The notes under the pieces were generated by a model. It made no database searches. It was not told the DNA's origin and saw only the letters and a list, made by a program, of their open reading frames with translations. A DNA stretch of 39,035 bases, from assembly GCA_049472395.1 (NCBI GenBank), contig JBLIRR010000053.1:1-39035 (forward strand). Direction: 5' to 3'. The stretch comes from JBLIRR01 sp049472395 (GTDB lineage Bacteria > SZUA-182 > DTGQ01 > JBLIRR01). Positions within the stretch are counted from its first letter, which is position 1, and each line of letters starts with the position of its first letter. Both the position numbers and the translations under genes were made by a program. This document shows, one piece after another, positions 1-8,759 of the stretch.

Positions 1-245
1 TTTGTCATGCTCTCATTTGAGGATACGGGAATAGGCATGGATAAGACAATCCTTAATCGGATATTTGACCCTTTTTTAGTACAAAGGGGCCGAAAGAAGG
101 GACGGGATTAGGCCTATCAACTGTCTATGGCATTGTCAAACAGCATGAAGGGAGGATTACAGTATATAGTGAGCCAGGCTATGGGACTAAGTTCACTATT
201 TATCTGCCTGCTTTATATAATAAAAAGGTCGATGAATCCATTTAA
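1..245 (+). pseudogene. Sensor histidine kinase, 3' end of ATPase domain, frameshifted
   Basis: The fragment encodes the end of a HATPase_c domain and is cut off by the window edge. Frame 1 gives the G1 box DTGIGM followed by RIFDPF. Frame 3 then gives FSTKGPKEGTGLGLSTVYG (G2 box) and the final EPGYGTKFTIYLPA block, ending at TAA 243-245. The frames join exactly at a run of six T at 72-77; a seventh T would restore the usual PFFSTK sequence. In frame 1 a stop follows at about 109. The gene is therefore a true one-base deletion mutant or carries a homopolymer sequencing error. Without the shift the kinase would be normal through its last motif. It converges on accA with a 3-base gap. The partner response regulator and the sensory domain are outside the window. 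Confidence 0.8.
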
Positions 246-248
246 ATT

Positions 249-1217
249 TCATTTTTTCTCTTCAATGCCATATTCACCAATTGCACGAAATTTATTATAA
301 CGTTTGTCTAAAAGCTCTTCGAGAGGCATATTTTTTAATTCTTTAATGAGTCGGCGGAGAGCACGGCGAATAATATGGGCTGCCAATTGAGGATTTCTAT
401 GTGCTCCTCCCATTGGTTCTTTTATTATTTCATCAATTATTTTGAGCTGATAAAGTTCTTGAGCGGTTAATTTCAAAGATGCGGCGACTTCTTCTGCTTT
501 GGCGACATCATGATAGATGATTGAAGCGCATGCTTCGGGAGTAATGACTGAATAGATACTGTTTTCAAGAATTAATATACGGTCTGCAACCGATAAAGCA
601 AGCGCTCCTCCGCTTCCTCCTTCCCCAATAACCACTGCCACTATAGGGGTCTTCAACCGGGACATGGCGTAAAGATTGCTGGCTATTGCTTCTGCTTGCC
701 CTCTCTCTTCAGCACCGATACCTGGATAGGCACCCGGGGTATCAATAAAGGTGACAATCGCCCACTGAAATTTTTCTGCCAGTTTCATCAGCCGGAGTGC
801 TTTGCGGAACCCTTCCGGATGTGGCATGCCGAAATTCCGTGTAATGTTCTCTTTTGTTCCCCTCCCTTTTTGCTGGCCAATCACAATAATAGATTGATTA
901 TCCAGTTTAGCTAATCCGGCAATAATGGCAGGATCATCGCGGAATTGCCTATCCCCATGCAGTTCAATAAATTCGTTAAATATATACTGGATATAATCTT
1001 TTGCATAGGGTCTGTCAGGATGACGGGCTAGTTGTGTGCGCTGCCAGGGTGTTAACTGTCGGTAAATATCATAATATAATTTGCGTCTCTCTTTTTTCAT
1101 ACGTGAGAGCAAAACCTTCGTATTACTTTTGCCGGTGCTTTGAAGGCCCTTTGTCTCTTGAATTATTTCCTCAATTTCAATAATAGGTTTTTCAAACTCA
1201 AGTATTGTAGGTGCCAT
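249..1217 (-). CDS. accA: Acetyl-CoA carboxylase carboxyltransferase subunit alpha
   Basis: This is the alpha half of the carboxyltransferase that moves CO2 from carboxybiotin to acetyl-CoA, making malonyl-CoA for fatty-acid synthesis; it acts in the cytoplasm with AccD. The diagnostic AccA blocks are present: GQQKGRGTKENITRNFGMP, then IDTPGAYPGIGAEERGQ, then GEGGSGGALALSVADR, and GGAHRNP near the C-terminus. About 322 residues is the normal family length. I chose the ATG at 1217 because GAAGGA lies just upstream. A TTG at 1229 would add four residues and overlap dnaE, and is less likely. With ATG the gene begins one base after the dnaE stop, as the last gene of the operon. A dnaE-accA order is also known in Escherichia coli. 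accD is not in the window. Confidence 0.96.
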   Translation of the reverse strand: MAPTILEFEKPIIEIEEIIQETKGLQSTGKSNTKVLLSRMKKERRKLYYDIYRQLTPWQRTQLARHPDRPYAKDYIQYIFNEFIELHGDRQFRDDPAIIAGLAKLDNQSIIVIGQQKGRGTKENITRNFGMPHPEGFRKALRLMKLAEKFQWAIVTFIDTPGAYPGIGAEERGQAEAIASNLYAMSRLKTPIVAVVIGEGGSGGALALSVADRILILENSIYSVITPEACASIIYHDVAKAEEVAASLKLTAQELYQLKIIDEIIKEPMGGAHRNPQLAAHIIRRALRRLIKELKNMPLEELLDKRYNKFRAIGEYGIEEKK

Positions 1218-1218
1218 A

Positions 1219-4200
1219 CTATCCTTCAAAATAGATACTATCTTTACCCATGAGGGCTTCGATATCGTGAACCAAATGTTCAGTTGGTTTAATTTTGAAT
1301 TTCGAATCTGCCTTTAATATGACTTCTTCTCCGAGGCGTGAGGTAATATGAAAATATATATCGCATTCGCCCCTATTCTGAAAGAAGAGTCTTTTCAATT
1401 GGGTGATATTGTCTTTATTGAGCGATCGCGCAGAAAGGCGACAATGCATATGAGAAGCACATCGCATGGTAATATTCTCAAGAGCACTCACCTCAGAGGC
1501 GATAAGCTTTGAAACATCCGAGTGATTTTTCTCAACTGTCCCGATAACTAACACAGGAATGTCCTTTTCGATAAACTGGTGACACGTGCGGTACACATCA
1601 GGCAAGAGAGTAACCTCAATAAATCCGTGAAGATCTTCGAGGTTTGCAAAAGCCATGAGTTCACCCTTTTGTGTCTTAATTTCTTTTATTACATTAAGTA
1701 CTCCTCCTATGGATACTGTCTCCTTATCAGATGCTGATGAAACAGTCAGGCTTGTAGAGCGCGTCCATCGTTTCAGCTCTTGTGCAAAGCGATTGAGAGG
1801 ATGACCGGTGAGATAAAAACCTATTGCCTCTTTTTCATGAAAGAGCATTTCCTGTTCCGACCACTCGGGAATTGAGGAGGTAATCTCAGCACTATCGAAA
1901 GAAGGCGCATTCTCTGATGTGTCAAAAAGACTCATTTGTCGGCTTTTCTTTATTTTCTTGGCCTCTTGAGCTAACTCAATCGTCCTGTCAAGAGTCGAGA
2001 ATAATTGAGCACGCTCGGTTTTTAAAGAATCAAAGCCCCCACATTTTATTAAACTCTCAATGACTCTTTTATTGGCTACTCGCAGATTTATCTTCTTACA
2101 AAAATCAAAGAGGGAGGTAAATGAGCCTTCTTTCTCCCTTGCATGTAAAATAGCCCGAACAGCATTTTCGCCTACATTTTTAATTGCTGCAAGTCCAAAA
2201 CAAATCTGATTATTAAGCACACGGTAATTGGTGGTGCTTCTATTCACATCTGGAGGCAAAATTTTAATGCCCATCTCTTTTGTCTCATAAATGTATTTCA
2301 CCATTTTGTCTGTATTTTCTTTTTCACTGTTAAGCACCGCAGCCATATATTCTAGGGGATAGTGGGCTTTTAGATAAGCGGTCTGATAAGAAATGAGGGC
2401 ATAGGCAGCACTGTGGGATTTATTAAATCCATATCCGGCAAAATGCGCCATTAAATCAAAGACTTTACCAGCAATCTTTTTATCCACGTTTCTCTCGTGG
2501 GCGCCGGTTATAAATTTTTCTTTTTGTTCAGCCATTACAGATTGTTTTTTCTTGCCCATGGCCCGGCGAAGAATGTCTGCTTCACCGAGAGTAAAGCCTG
2601 CCAGCTCACTGGCAATTTTCATAACCTGTTCTTGATATACAATGACGCCATAGGTTTCCTTCAAGATTTGTCGGAGAGCGGGATGATCATAGTCAATTGG
2701 CACAAGCCCTTGTTTTCGTTTAATAAAATCATCTACCATGCCGCTCCCTAAGGGGCCTGGTCGATAAAGAGCAACAAGGGCAATAAGATCTGCAAAACTT
2801 TCTGGTTTGAGCTTGCGTAATAAATCGCGCATGCCACTGCTTTCCAATTGAAATATCCCAATGGTTCTGCCCTCCTGAAGCAGTGTGAAAGTCTCTTCGT
2901 CATCGGTTGGTATCTGCTCTATCTCAAGAGAAATTCCCTGGCTTTCTTTGATCATCTCGACAGTGTCCTGGATGACTGTGAGAGTTCGAAGTCCAAGAAA
3001 GTCCATTTTTAAAAGACCAATTTTTTCTATATAATTCATAGTGAATTGGGTGACTGTTTCACCATTTTGCCCTCGATATAATGGAACGTAATTAACTATG
3101 GGTTTAGGTGTGATAACGATTCCTGCCGCATGGGTGGATGCGTGACGCGCGAGGCCCTCTAATGCCTGACTGATTTGAAAAAGCTTGGCGATTGCGGGAT
3201 CATTTTGAATAAGTTGTGCGAGACGCGCTTCTGTATTTATCGCTTCTTCCAGTTTTATATTCATAATATTGGGGATTAATTTGGCGAGCTTGTCAACGTC
3301 ACCGTATGACATACCGAGTACCCTGCCTACATCTCGTAGTGCACCCTTAGCCGCCATTGTTCCAAAGGTAATAATTTGTGCTACATTATCCTTTCCGTAT
3401 TTTTGGGTCACATAATTAATCACCTCTTCCCGGCGATTCATGCAAAAATCGATATCAATATCAGGCATACTTACCCTTTCGGGATTTAAGAACCGCTCAA
3501 ATAAAAGACCATACGCTAAAGGATCAAGTTTTGTAATTCCTAGACAATAGGCGACAAGACTACCCGCTGCAGACCCTCTTCCCGGTCCGACGGGAATAGA
3601 ATGCTCTCTGGCATAGTTAATAAAATCCCATACAATGAGAAAATAGCCAGGATACCCCATTTTTGATATTATCTCCAGTTCCTTGTCAAGTCTTTGGAAA
3701 ATTTGCTCTTTCTCAGTATCTTCAAGACGAGGGTATCGTGCGGAAAGACCCTGATAGGCAAGATGCCGTAAATATCCGTCCAATGAATAGCCTTCGGGTA
3801 CAATATATTCGGGTAAATGAATTTTATCAAAATCCATCACCACATTACACCTATCGGCAATAACAAGGGTGTTTGATAATGCTTCAGGTATATGGCCAAA
3901 GAGGTTCCACATCTCTTTGCCGCTTCTGAAGTAAAATTCGTCAGTGGACATTCTCATCCTTTTTGGATCTTTGAGCGTTTTTCCTGTCTGCAGGCAGAGC
4001 AATACCTCATGCGCTTCGCTGTGTTCACGATGAAGATAGTGGCAGTCATTAGTAGCTACCAAAGGGATAGAGAGTTCTTTGCCGAGCGAGATTAAAGCCT
4101 CGCATACCTTTTTCTGTTCAGGCATACCATTATTTTGAAGCTCTAAGAACAAATGTTCCTTTCCAAATATATCTTTGTAGTGCGCCGCAACCTCTCGTGC

Positions 4201-4671
4201 CTGGGCGTATTTGTCAGATAAAATAAGAGAGGCAATCTCCCCTTTAATGCAAGCACTGCAGGCAATAAGTCCTTCCTTATACTTAATCAGGAGTTCCTTG
4301 TCAATCCTTGGTTTGTAGTAAAATCCTTCCATATAACCGGCGGAAACCAATTTGAGAAGATTGTGAAAACCAGTGTTATTTTCTGCAAGGAGTAACAAGT
4401 GAAAGTTTGACTCACGTATGCCATGGCTATGTTTATCAAAACGGCTTCCAGGGGCCACGTAGACTTCGCACCCTATTATGGGATGTATTCCCTTTTGAAG
4501 GGCGGTATTATAAAATTCTACCGCACCGAACATATTTCCGTGGTCTGTAATGGCGACGGAGCCCATTTTATACTGTTGTGTGAGATCTAATAACTGGCTA
4601 ATACGACATGCGCCATCTAAAAGGCTGTATGATGTATGCACATGCAAATGGATAAAATTATTATTATTCAT
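1219..4671 (-). CDS. dnaE: DNA polymerase III subunit alpha (DnaE type)
   Basis: This is the replicative C-family DNA polymerase, 1150 residues, full length. The N-terminal PHP domain (about 1-280) begins with HLHVHTSYSLLDG and keeps what look like all the metal ligands: H8/H10/H12, D19, H44 (TDHG), E69, H91, D209 and H211. Escherichia coli DnaE has lost several of these, so this PHP may still bind metal and could proofread (inference). The palm carries GPGRGSAAGS at 362-371 and the catalytic PDIDIDF at 403-409. The finger/thumb block with GYGFNKSHSAAYA follows, then a beta-clamp-binding region and an OB fold near VSIGGVLNVIKEIK (about 1010-1085). The start ATG overlaps the end of the upstream epimerase by 8 bases, so translation is probably coupled. 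Confidence 0.97.
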   Translation of the reverse strand: MNNNNFIHLHVHTSYSLLDGACRISQLLDLTQQYKMGSVAITDHGNMFGAVEFYNTALQKGIHPIIGCEVYVAPGSRFDKHSHGIRESNFHLLLLAENNTGFHNLLKLVSAGYMEGFYYKPRIDKELLIKYKEGLIACSACIKGEIASLILSDKYAQAREVAAHYKDIFGKEHLFLELQNNGMPEQKKVCEALISLGKELSIPLVATNDCHYLHREHSEAHEVLLCLQTGKTLKDPKRMRMSTDEFYFRSGKEMWNLFGHIPEALSNTLVIADRCNVVMDFDKIHLPEYIVPEGYSLDGYLRHLAYQGLSARYPRLEDTEKEQIFQRLDKELEIISKMGYPGYFLIVWDFINYAREHSIPVGPGRGSAAGSLVAYCLGITKLDPLAYGLLFERFLNPERVSMPDIDIDFCMNRREEVINYVTQKYGKDNVAQIITFGTMAAKGALRDVGRVLGMSYGDVDKLAKLIPNIMNIKLEEAINTEARLAQLIQNDPAIAKLFQISQALEGLARHASTHAAGIVITPKPIVNYVPLYRGQNGETVTQFTMNYIEKIGLLKMDFLGLRTLTVIQDTVEMIKESQGISLEIEQIPTDDEETFTLLQEGRTIGIFQLESSGMRDLLRKLKPESFADLIALVALYRPGPLGSGMVDDFIKRKQGLVPIDYDHPALRQILKETYGVIVYQEQVMKIASELAGFTLGEADILRRAMGKKKQSVMAEQKEKFITGAHERNVDKKIAGKVFDLMAHFAGYGFNKSHSAAYALISYQTAYLKAHYPLEYMAAVLNSEKENTDKMVKYIYETKEMGIKILPPDVNRSTTNYRVLNNQICFGLAAIKNVGENAVRAILHAREKEGSFTSLFDFCKKINLRVANKRVIESLIKCGGFDSLKTERAQLFSTLDRTIELAQEAKKIKKSRQMSLFDTSENAPSFDSAEITSSIPEWSEQEMLFHEKEAIGFYLTGHPLNRFAQELKRWTRSTSLTVSSASDKETVSIGGVLNVIKEIKTQKGELMAFANLEDLHGFIEVTLLPDVYRTCHQFIEKDIPVLVIGTVEKNHSDVSKLIASEVSALENITMRCASHMHCRLSARSLNKDNITQLKRLFFQNRGECDIYFHITSRLGEEVILKADSKFKIKPTEHLVHDIEALMGKDSIYFEG

Positions 4672-5623
4672 TATGATACTCTCGATACCATTGTATGAAC
4701 TTGGGTATTCCTTGGGTTATCGATGTTTCAGGATAAAATCCCAGCTTTTCTTGCGCCTTTTTAATATCCGCATAGGTAGCCGGTACATCTCCCGGTTGAA
4801 TCGGTAAGAGCTCTTCTTTTACCTCTTTTCCTAATTCCTGTTTGATAATTGAGATAAGGTCCATAAGGTTTTCAGAACGGTGATTCCCTAAATTGAAGAG
4901 TTCATACCCATCGAGATTATCCCTTTCAAGTGATGCGATCACACCAGTTACAATATCACTGATATAGGTAAAATCCCTTTGCATTTTCCCATAATTGAAT
5001 ATCTTGACAGGCTTCCCCTTGAGGAAAGATTCTGTAAAAATCCACATTGCCATATCGGGTCTGCCCCAAGGCCCATATACAGTAAAAAAACGAAGCCCTA
5101 TCGTAGGGAGTTTAAATAAATGCGTATAGCAATGCGCAATTAATTCATTTGATTTTTTGGTTGCAGCGTAAAGGCTGATAGGTGTATCGACGCGATCCTC
5201 TTCGGAGAAAGGAAGTTTTTGTAACCCTCCATAGACGGATGAGCTTGAGGCATAGACAAAACGTTCAATCCCATAGGATTTTGAAAGTTCAATGATGTTC
5301 AAGAAGGCTTCCAAATTGGCCTTTTGATAGGCAAAGGGATTTATAAGAGAATAACGCACTCCAGCCTGTGCCGCTAAATGACATACCTTTTCCGGCTTGT
5401 ATTTTTTAAAGACTTCTTCGATGCAGGAGTACTCGCATAAATCTCTTTCTATGGCAACGAAATTACGGTTTTTTTTGAGTATAGCATGGCGGTCACGTTT
5501 GAGCGTGACAGAGTAATAGTCATTCAGATTATCAAATCCAACTACTTCCATGCCCCTCTCTAAGAGAACATGAGCGACATGGAATCCAATGAATCCAGCT
5601 GTCCCTGTTATTAAATAAGACAT
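4664..5623 (-). CDS. NAD-dependent nucleotide-sugar epimerase, UDP-glucuronate 4-epimerase-like
   Basis: This is an extended short-chain dehydrogenase/reductase of 319 residues. The Rossmann glycine motif is TGTAGFIG at 7-14, and the catalytic Tyr-Lys pair is Y152/K156 in SLYAATKKSNE. HLAAQAGVRYSLINP and LRFFTVYGPWGRPDMA match the UDP-glucuronate 4-epimerase (GalA-forming) subgroup better than GalE or RmlB, but substrate cannot be fixed from sequence. It would supply galacturonate or a similar sugar for capsule, LPS or other surface glycan. The location is odd: it sits between recA (0-base gap) and dnaE (8-base overlap), in a run of DNA-metabolism genes and away from any glycosyltransferase. 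Co-transcription is implied by the spacing; a functional link to replication is not. Confidence 0.9.
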   Translation of the reverse strand: MSYLITGTAGFIGFHVAHVLLERGMEVVGFDNLNDYYSVTLKRDRHAILKKNRNFVAIERDLCEYSCIEEVFKKYKPEKVCHLAAQAGVRYSLINPFAYQKANLEAFLNIIELSKSYGIERFVYASSSSVYGGLQKLPFSEEDRVDTPISLYAATKKSNELIAHCYTHLFKLPTIGLRFFTVYGPWGRPDMAMWIFTESFLKGKPVKIFNYGKMQRDFTYISDIVTGVIASLERDNLDGYELFNLGNHRSENLMDLISIIKQELGKEVKEELLPIQPGDVPATYADIKKAQEKLGFYPETSITQGIPKFIQWYREYHNE

Positions 5624-6655
5624 CTATTTTTTTTCCGCTTTTTCCGACGTTGGTTCTTGTTTTAGGGTGACACTATCAATAATGCTTTTTTCAATGTGGC
5701 TTGCAAGTTCAGGATTTTCTTTAAGGAATTTTTTCACATTTTCTCTCCCCTGTCCCAGTCGTTCATCATTATAGCTAAACCATGTGCCGCTTTTTTGAAT
5801 AATCCCTTTTTCTAATCCCACATCAAGGATGCACCCCTCTTTCGAAATCCCCTCGCCAAACATTATATCGAATTCAGCTGATTTAAACGGCGGTGCTATT
5901 TTATTTTTTACCACCTTTACTTTTACTCTGTTGCCAATAACTTCCTCTCCTTTTTTTATGGAGGCAATCTTTCGTATATCCATTCGGACAGAGGAATAAA
6001 ATTTAAGTGCATTGCCTCCCGTCGTTGTCTCAGGATTACCAAACATAATCCCAATTTTTTGTCTGATCTGATTAATAAAGATAACACACGTTTTAGACTT
6101 GGAGATTGTGGCGGTCAATTTACGCAAGGCTTGCGACATAAGCCGCGCTTGAAGTCCCATATGCGAATCACCCATATCCCCTTCAATTTCGGCTCTTGGT
6201 ACGAGGGCTGCTACTGAATCTATCACAATAACATCTATCGCTCCGCTTCTCACTAAGGTTTCTGTAATCTCTAATGCCTGTTCACCTGTGTCTGGCTGTG
6301 ATACAAGAAGCTCTTCAACTATTATGCCTAATTTTCTGGCATAAATAGGGTCCATTGCATGCTCAGCATCAATAAAAGCCGCAACACCTCCGCGCTTTTG
6401 TGCCTCAGCAATCACATGCAAGGTAAGCGTTGTTTTGCCTGACGATTCTTGGCCAAAAATTTCTATCACACGCCCTCGTGGCACACCATTTACTCCAAGC
6501 GCGAGATCTAAAGATAGTGCCCCCGTTGGAATCGTGCTTATATCAAGCGCATAGTCAGAGCCGAGGCGCATTATGGAGCCTTTGCCAAATTCTTTTTCAA
6601 TCTGTTGACAGGCGAGATCTATTGCTTTTCTTTTCTCATCCTGATTGTTTTTCAT
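5624..6655 (-). CDS. recA: Recombinase RecA
   Basis: RecA forms ATP-dependent filaments on single-stranded DNA, promotes strand exchange and triggers LexA-type self-cleavage. The protein has 343 residues, the usual size. It shows the Walker A box GQESSGKT (68-75), an IDAEHAMDP block, the L1/L2 region with FINQIRQKIGIMFGNPETT, and the family signature ALKFYSSVRMD. The C-terminal tail is lysine/glutamate rich (EPTSEKAEKK). It follows thpR by 12 bases and cinA, the same cinA-ligT-recA order known in Deinococcus and, without ligT, in Firmicutes. I see no clear LexA operator directly upstream. Any damage control would have to act on the operon promoter above cinA or on an internal promoter. Confidence 0.98.
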   Translation of the reverse strand: MKNNQDEKRKAIDLACQQIEKEFGKGSIMRLGSDYALDISTIPTGALSLDLALGVNGVPRGRVIEIFGQESSGKTTLTLHVIAEAQKRGGVAAFIDAEHAMDPIYARKLGIIVEELLVSQPDTGEQALEITETLVRSGAIDVIVIDSVAALVPRAEIEGDMGDSHMGLQARLMSQALRKLTATISKSKTCVIFINQIRQKIGIMFGNPETTTGGNALKFYSSVRMDIRKIASIKKGEEVIGNRVKVKVVKNKIAPPFKSAEFDIMFGEGISKEGCILDVGLEKGIIQKSGTWFSYNDERLGQGRENVKKFLKENPELASHIEKSIIDSVTLKQEPTSEKAEKK

Positions 6656-6667
6656 TATTTATTATCC

Positions 6668-7276
6668 TTATGTTTTAGTTTTATCAAAGTGTGCACTCCC
6701 TAATTGTTCATACACTGCTCCTGAGGCTAAAAGCGTACTTTTCATGAGATTAATTTTATTTACTTCCATCACCCCTATTTTTTGATTTTCTATGGCATGA
6801 AATGCCCGCGCAATAACTCCGCGACTCTGTATTGATTTAATTCTGCCAAGAGTACAATGAGCATTAAATTCTTTTTTCTCAATGGTAAATCCTACTTCTT
6901 TCATTTTTTCTTCAACTCTGCGCTGGAGATGACATATTTCCTTCGCCCCCTCTTTTATTCCCACCCATAGAACTCTGGGATGGCTAAAATTAGGGAAGAC
7001 ACCGAGACCCTCCATGGTAATAGAAAATGGTTGTGTCGTGCATGCTATGTCATTAAGTTTTTGAAGTATCGGTTTTACCTGGGCAGGATCGATAGTGCCT
7101 AAAAATTTTAACGTCAGATGAATAGATTCAGATCTTATCCATGATATCTTCGTACTGGTTGAGTCAAGATTATTTTTTAATTTTTGACTAAGCTCATCTA
7201 AATTGAGTTTGATATTTTCCGGTAATAATATGGCAATAAAGGAGCGAATGCCCTTGCCTCCTTCTACTATTTTCAT
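6668..7276 (-). CDS. thpR: RNA 2',3'-cyclic phosphodiesterase (LigT/ThpR)
   Basis: This is a member of the 2H phosphoesterase family, formerly called 2'-5' RNA ligase, which opens 2',3'-cyclic phosphate ends of RNA. Its 202 residues contain the two required H-x-T/S-x motifs: HLTL at 53-56 and HCTL at 140-143, each in the expected context (SIHLTLKFLG and FNAHCTLGRI). The first ~10 residues (KIVEGGKG) are slightly longer than usual; a shorter start is possible but no better internal ATG is seen. Its ATG overlaps the cinA stop in an ATGA arrangement, and recA follows 12 bases on, so the three are almost certainly co-transcribed. Confidence 0.93.
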   Translation of the reverse strand: MKIVEGGKGIRSFIAILLPENIKLNLDELSQKLKNNLDSTSTKISWIRSESIHLTLKFLGTIDPAQVKPILQKLNDIACTTQPFSITMEGLGVFPNFSHPRVLWVGIKEGAKEICHLQRRVEEKMKEVGFTIEKKEFNAHCTLGRIKSIQSRGVIARAFHAIENQKIGVMEVNKINLMKSTLLASGAVYEQLGSAHFDKTKT

Positions 7277-8502
7277 GATAGCCTCGTTATTAAATAGTTC
7301 CTAAGCATATTTAAAGCCATTAAGGATGCTTTTGCCTTTATGGATTTTCTCTCTCCGGACAGGTGAAATGATTGGCATATACTTTTCATTTTGGTTGACA
7401 GGCAGCAGTAAACCAATCCAACAGGTTTTTGCAATGAGCCTCCATCTGGGCCGGCAATACCAGTCGTGCTGAGCCCAATGTGAACGTTGGCTATTTTTCT
7501 TACATTTTTCGCCATCTCTTCTGCAACTTCAGCACTCACAGCTCCATATTTTTCCAAGGTATCACATTTTACATGTAATATGGTTTCCTTCGCCTCATTG
7601 CTATAAGCAACCACGCCATATTTAAAATATTTTGACGATTGAGGTACTTGGGTAATTCGATGGCCAATCAAGCCTCCGGTACAGGATTCAGCTACTGCAA
7701 GGTCAATCTCTTGATTTCTTAATAATTCTCCAATCACCTCTTCAATCCCTTTCGTGATATCCCAGGAATAGATATTATCTCCTAATCTTTTGTGCAGGGC
7801 CTCCTTAATGGTGCTTTCTTGTTCATCCTTGCATAAGGTGAGTCTGAAATCCACACCCTCTTCATGGGACATTGAGCAGTACGGTAATTGCTCAGATTTG
7901 AAAAGAGAATTTATAATATGATGTATTTGTTCCTCTCTTAATCCGCATGTTCGACAATATACTATCTTTTGATTTGTAGAGGTATCTAATTTTTTTGTAA
8001 GCAGTGGAAATAAGGATTTCCTCCATATATAGTGTATTTCTTTAAATGAGTAAGGAAGACAAATCGCATATTTGTCATCCTCTTGAATAAAGAATCCCGC
8101 GGATATACCGGTTTGATTCTCCAATGCAATACTTTTATAGGGCAAAAGAGCCTTTGATTGTATAGAAACAGGCATTTTAAATCCGGATTCTTCGTATTTT
8201 TTTTTAATAGCGAGTAAAATATTATCATAGAGAACCAGTTTGCGGTTAAACATTTTAGCGATAATTCTCTTGATGTTATTGTAAAGAGGAGCTTCAAAGT
8301 CATTGATAATGATCGTGAGGGAAGAGCGTTTAAATGCACAGTTTATTATATTAACGAGGGACGCATCATTCTCAATAGCTTGAGTTCTTATAATAGGATA
8401 TAATCCGAGATCTGTAAGCCAATACGCAAATTGCTGGACCTCATTCTGAATTATCGTATTGTCCCTCAAATTTTTTAAAATGTAGATAATCTCAGCTTGC
8501 AT
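7273..8502 (-). CDS. cinA: CinA-like protein with eroded N-terminal domain and intact amidase domain
   Basis: CinA proteins pair an N-terminal MoCF (molybdopterin-binding-like, pyrophosphatase) domain with a C-terminal nicotinamide-mononucleotide deamidase (PncC) domain. The C-terminal part here (about 250-409) is clearly intact: VAESCTGGLIGHRITQVP (270-287), then VVAYSNEAKETIL, GAVSAEVAEEMA and STTGIAGPDGG. The first ~170 residues align in length and start (MQAEIIYI) but have lost the usual MoCF signatures: GDELLLG is KNLRDNT, the GGLGPT loop is NDFEAPL near 68-73, and PGPP is LPYS near 150. A linking segment with VYCRTCGLREEQI resembles the KH-type middle domain. I infer a working NMN amidase and a dead or refitted N-domain. 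It is the first gene of the minus-strand operon; no strong ribosome site is visible. Confidence 0.88.
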   Translation of the reverse strand: MQAEIIYILKNLRDNTIIQNEVQQFAYWLTDLGLYPIIRTQAIENDASLVNIINCAFKRSSLTIIINDFEAPLYNNIKRIIAKMFNRKLVLYDNILLAIKKKYEESGFKMPVSIQSKALLPYKSIALENQTGISAGFFIQEDDKYAICLPYSFKEIHYIWRKSLFPLLTKKLDTSTNQKIVYCRTCGLREEQIHHIINSLFKSEQLPYCSMSHEEGVDFRLTLCKDEQESTIKEALHKRLGDNIYSWDITKGIEEVIGELLRNQEIDLAVAESCTGGLIGHRITQVPQSSKYFKYGVVAYSNEAKETILHVKCDTLEKYGAVSAEVAEEMAKNVRKIANVHIGLSTTGIAGPDGGSLQKPVGLVYCCLSTKMKSICQSFHLSGERKSIKAKASLMALNMLRNYLITRLS

Positions 8503-8570
8503 ATATCCGAGGAGTATTCTTTATCCGCCTTCTTGATTTTTGTATGTATAAAGTTTAAATTATGATATTT

Positions 8571-8594
8571 ATAATTTATCAGAGATAATTTATC
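8571..8594. repeat. 10-base direct repeat in divergent spacer
   Basis: The 10-mer ATAATTTATC occurs at 8571-8580 and again at 8585-8594, a 14-base period. It lies in the 257-base AT-rich spacer between divergent cinA and the DUF4921 gene. It could be a pair of regulator half-sites or simple AT-rich drift; nothing in the sequence decides this. Confidence 0.45.
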
Positions 8595-8675
8595 ATAAAA
8601 TCACAGAAAAATAAATATGGAATTTGATCACGAAGATGAATAAGCAGAAACCGATTAAAATAATAGGAATCCTTG

Positions 8676-8718
8676 GCGTATATATACGCTACGTTAAGTA
8701 TAGAAGATAATCTTACGT
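8676..8718. promoter_or_regulatory. Adjacent palindromes upstream of the DUF4921 gene
   Basis: A perfect 14-base palindrome, GCGTATATATACGC, lies at 8676-8689. One base later an imperfect inverted pair begins: ACGTTAAG at 8691-8698 and CTTACGT at 8712-8718. Both sit 42-84 bases upstream of the ATG at 8760. This is a plausible operator region, but no known regulator box is recognised. An AGAGGA ribosome site follows at 8745-8750, nine bases before the start codon. Confidence 0.4.
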
Positions 8719-8759
8719 ACAGATAATTATATTATAGCAAATATAGAGGAGTTAAATAT

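Noticed and set aside
1218..1229. TTG start for accA
   Set aside because: It would give a rare codon, overlap dnaE and place the GAAGGA ribosome site inside the gene.
6656..6667. SOS (LexA) box in front of recA
   Set aside because: The gap to thpR is only 12 bases and contains no palindrome; control would have to act elsewhere.
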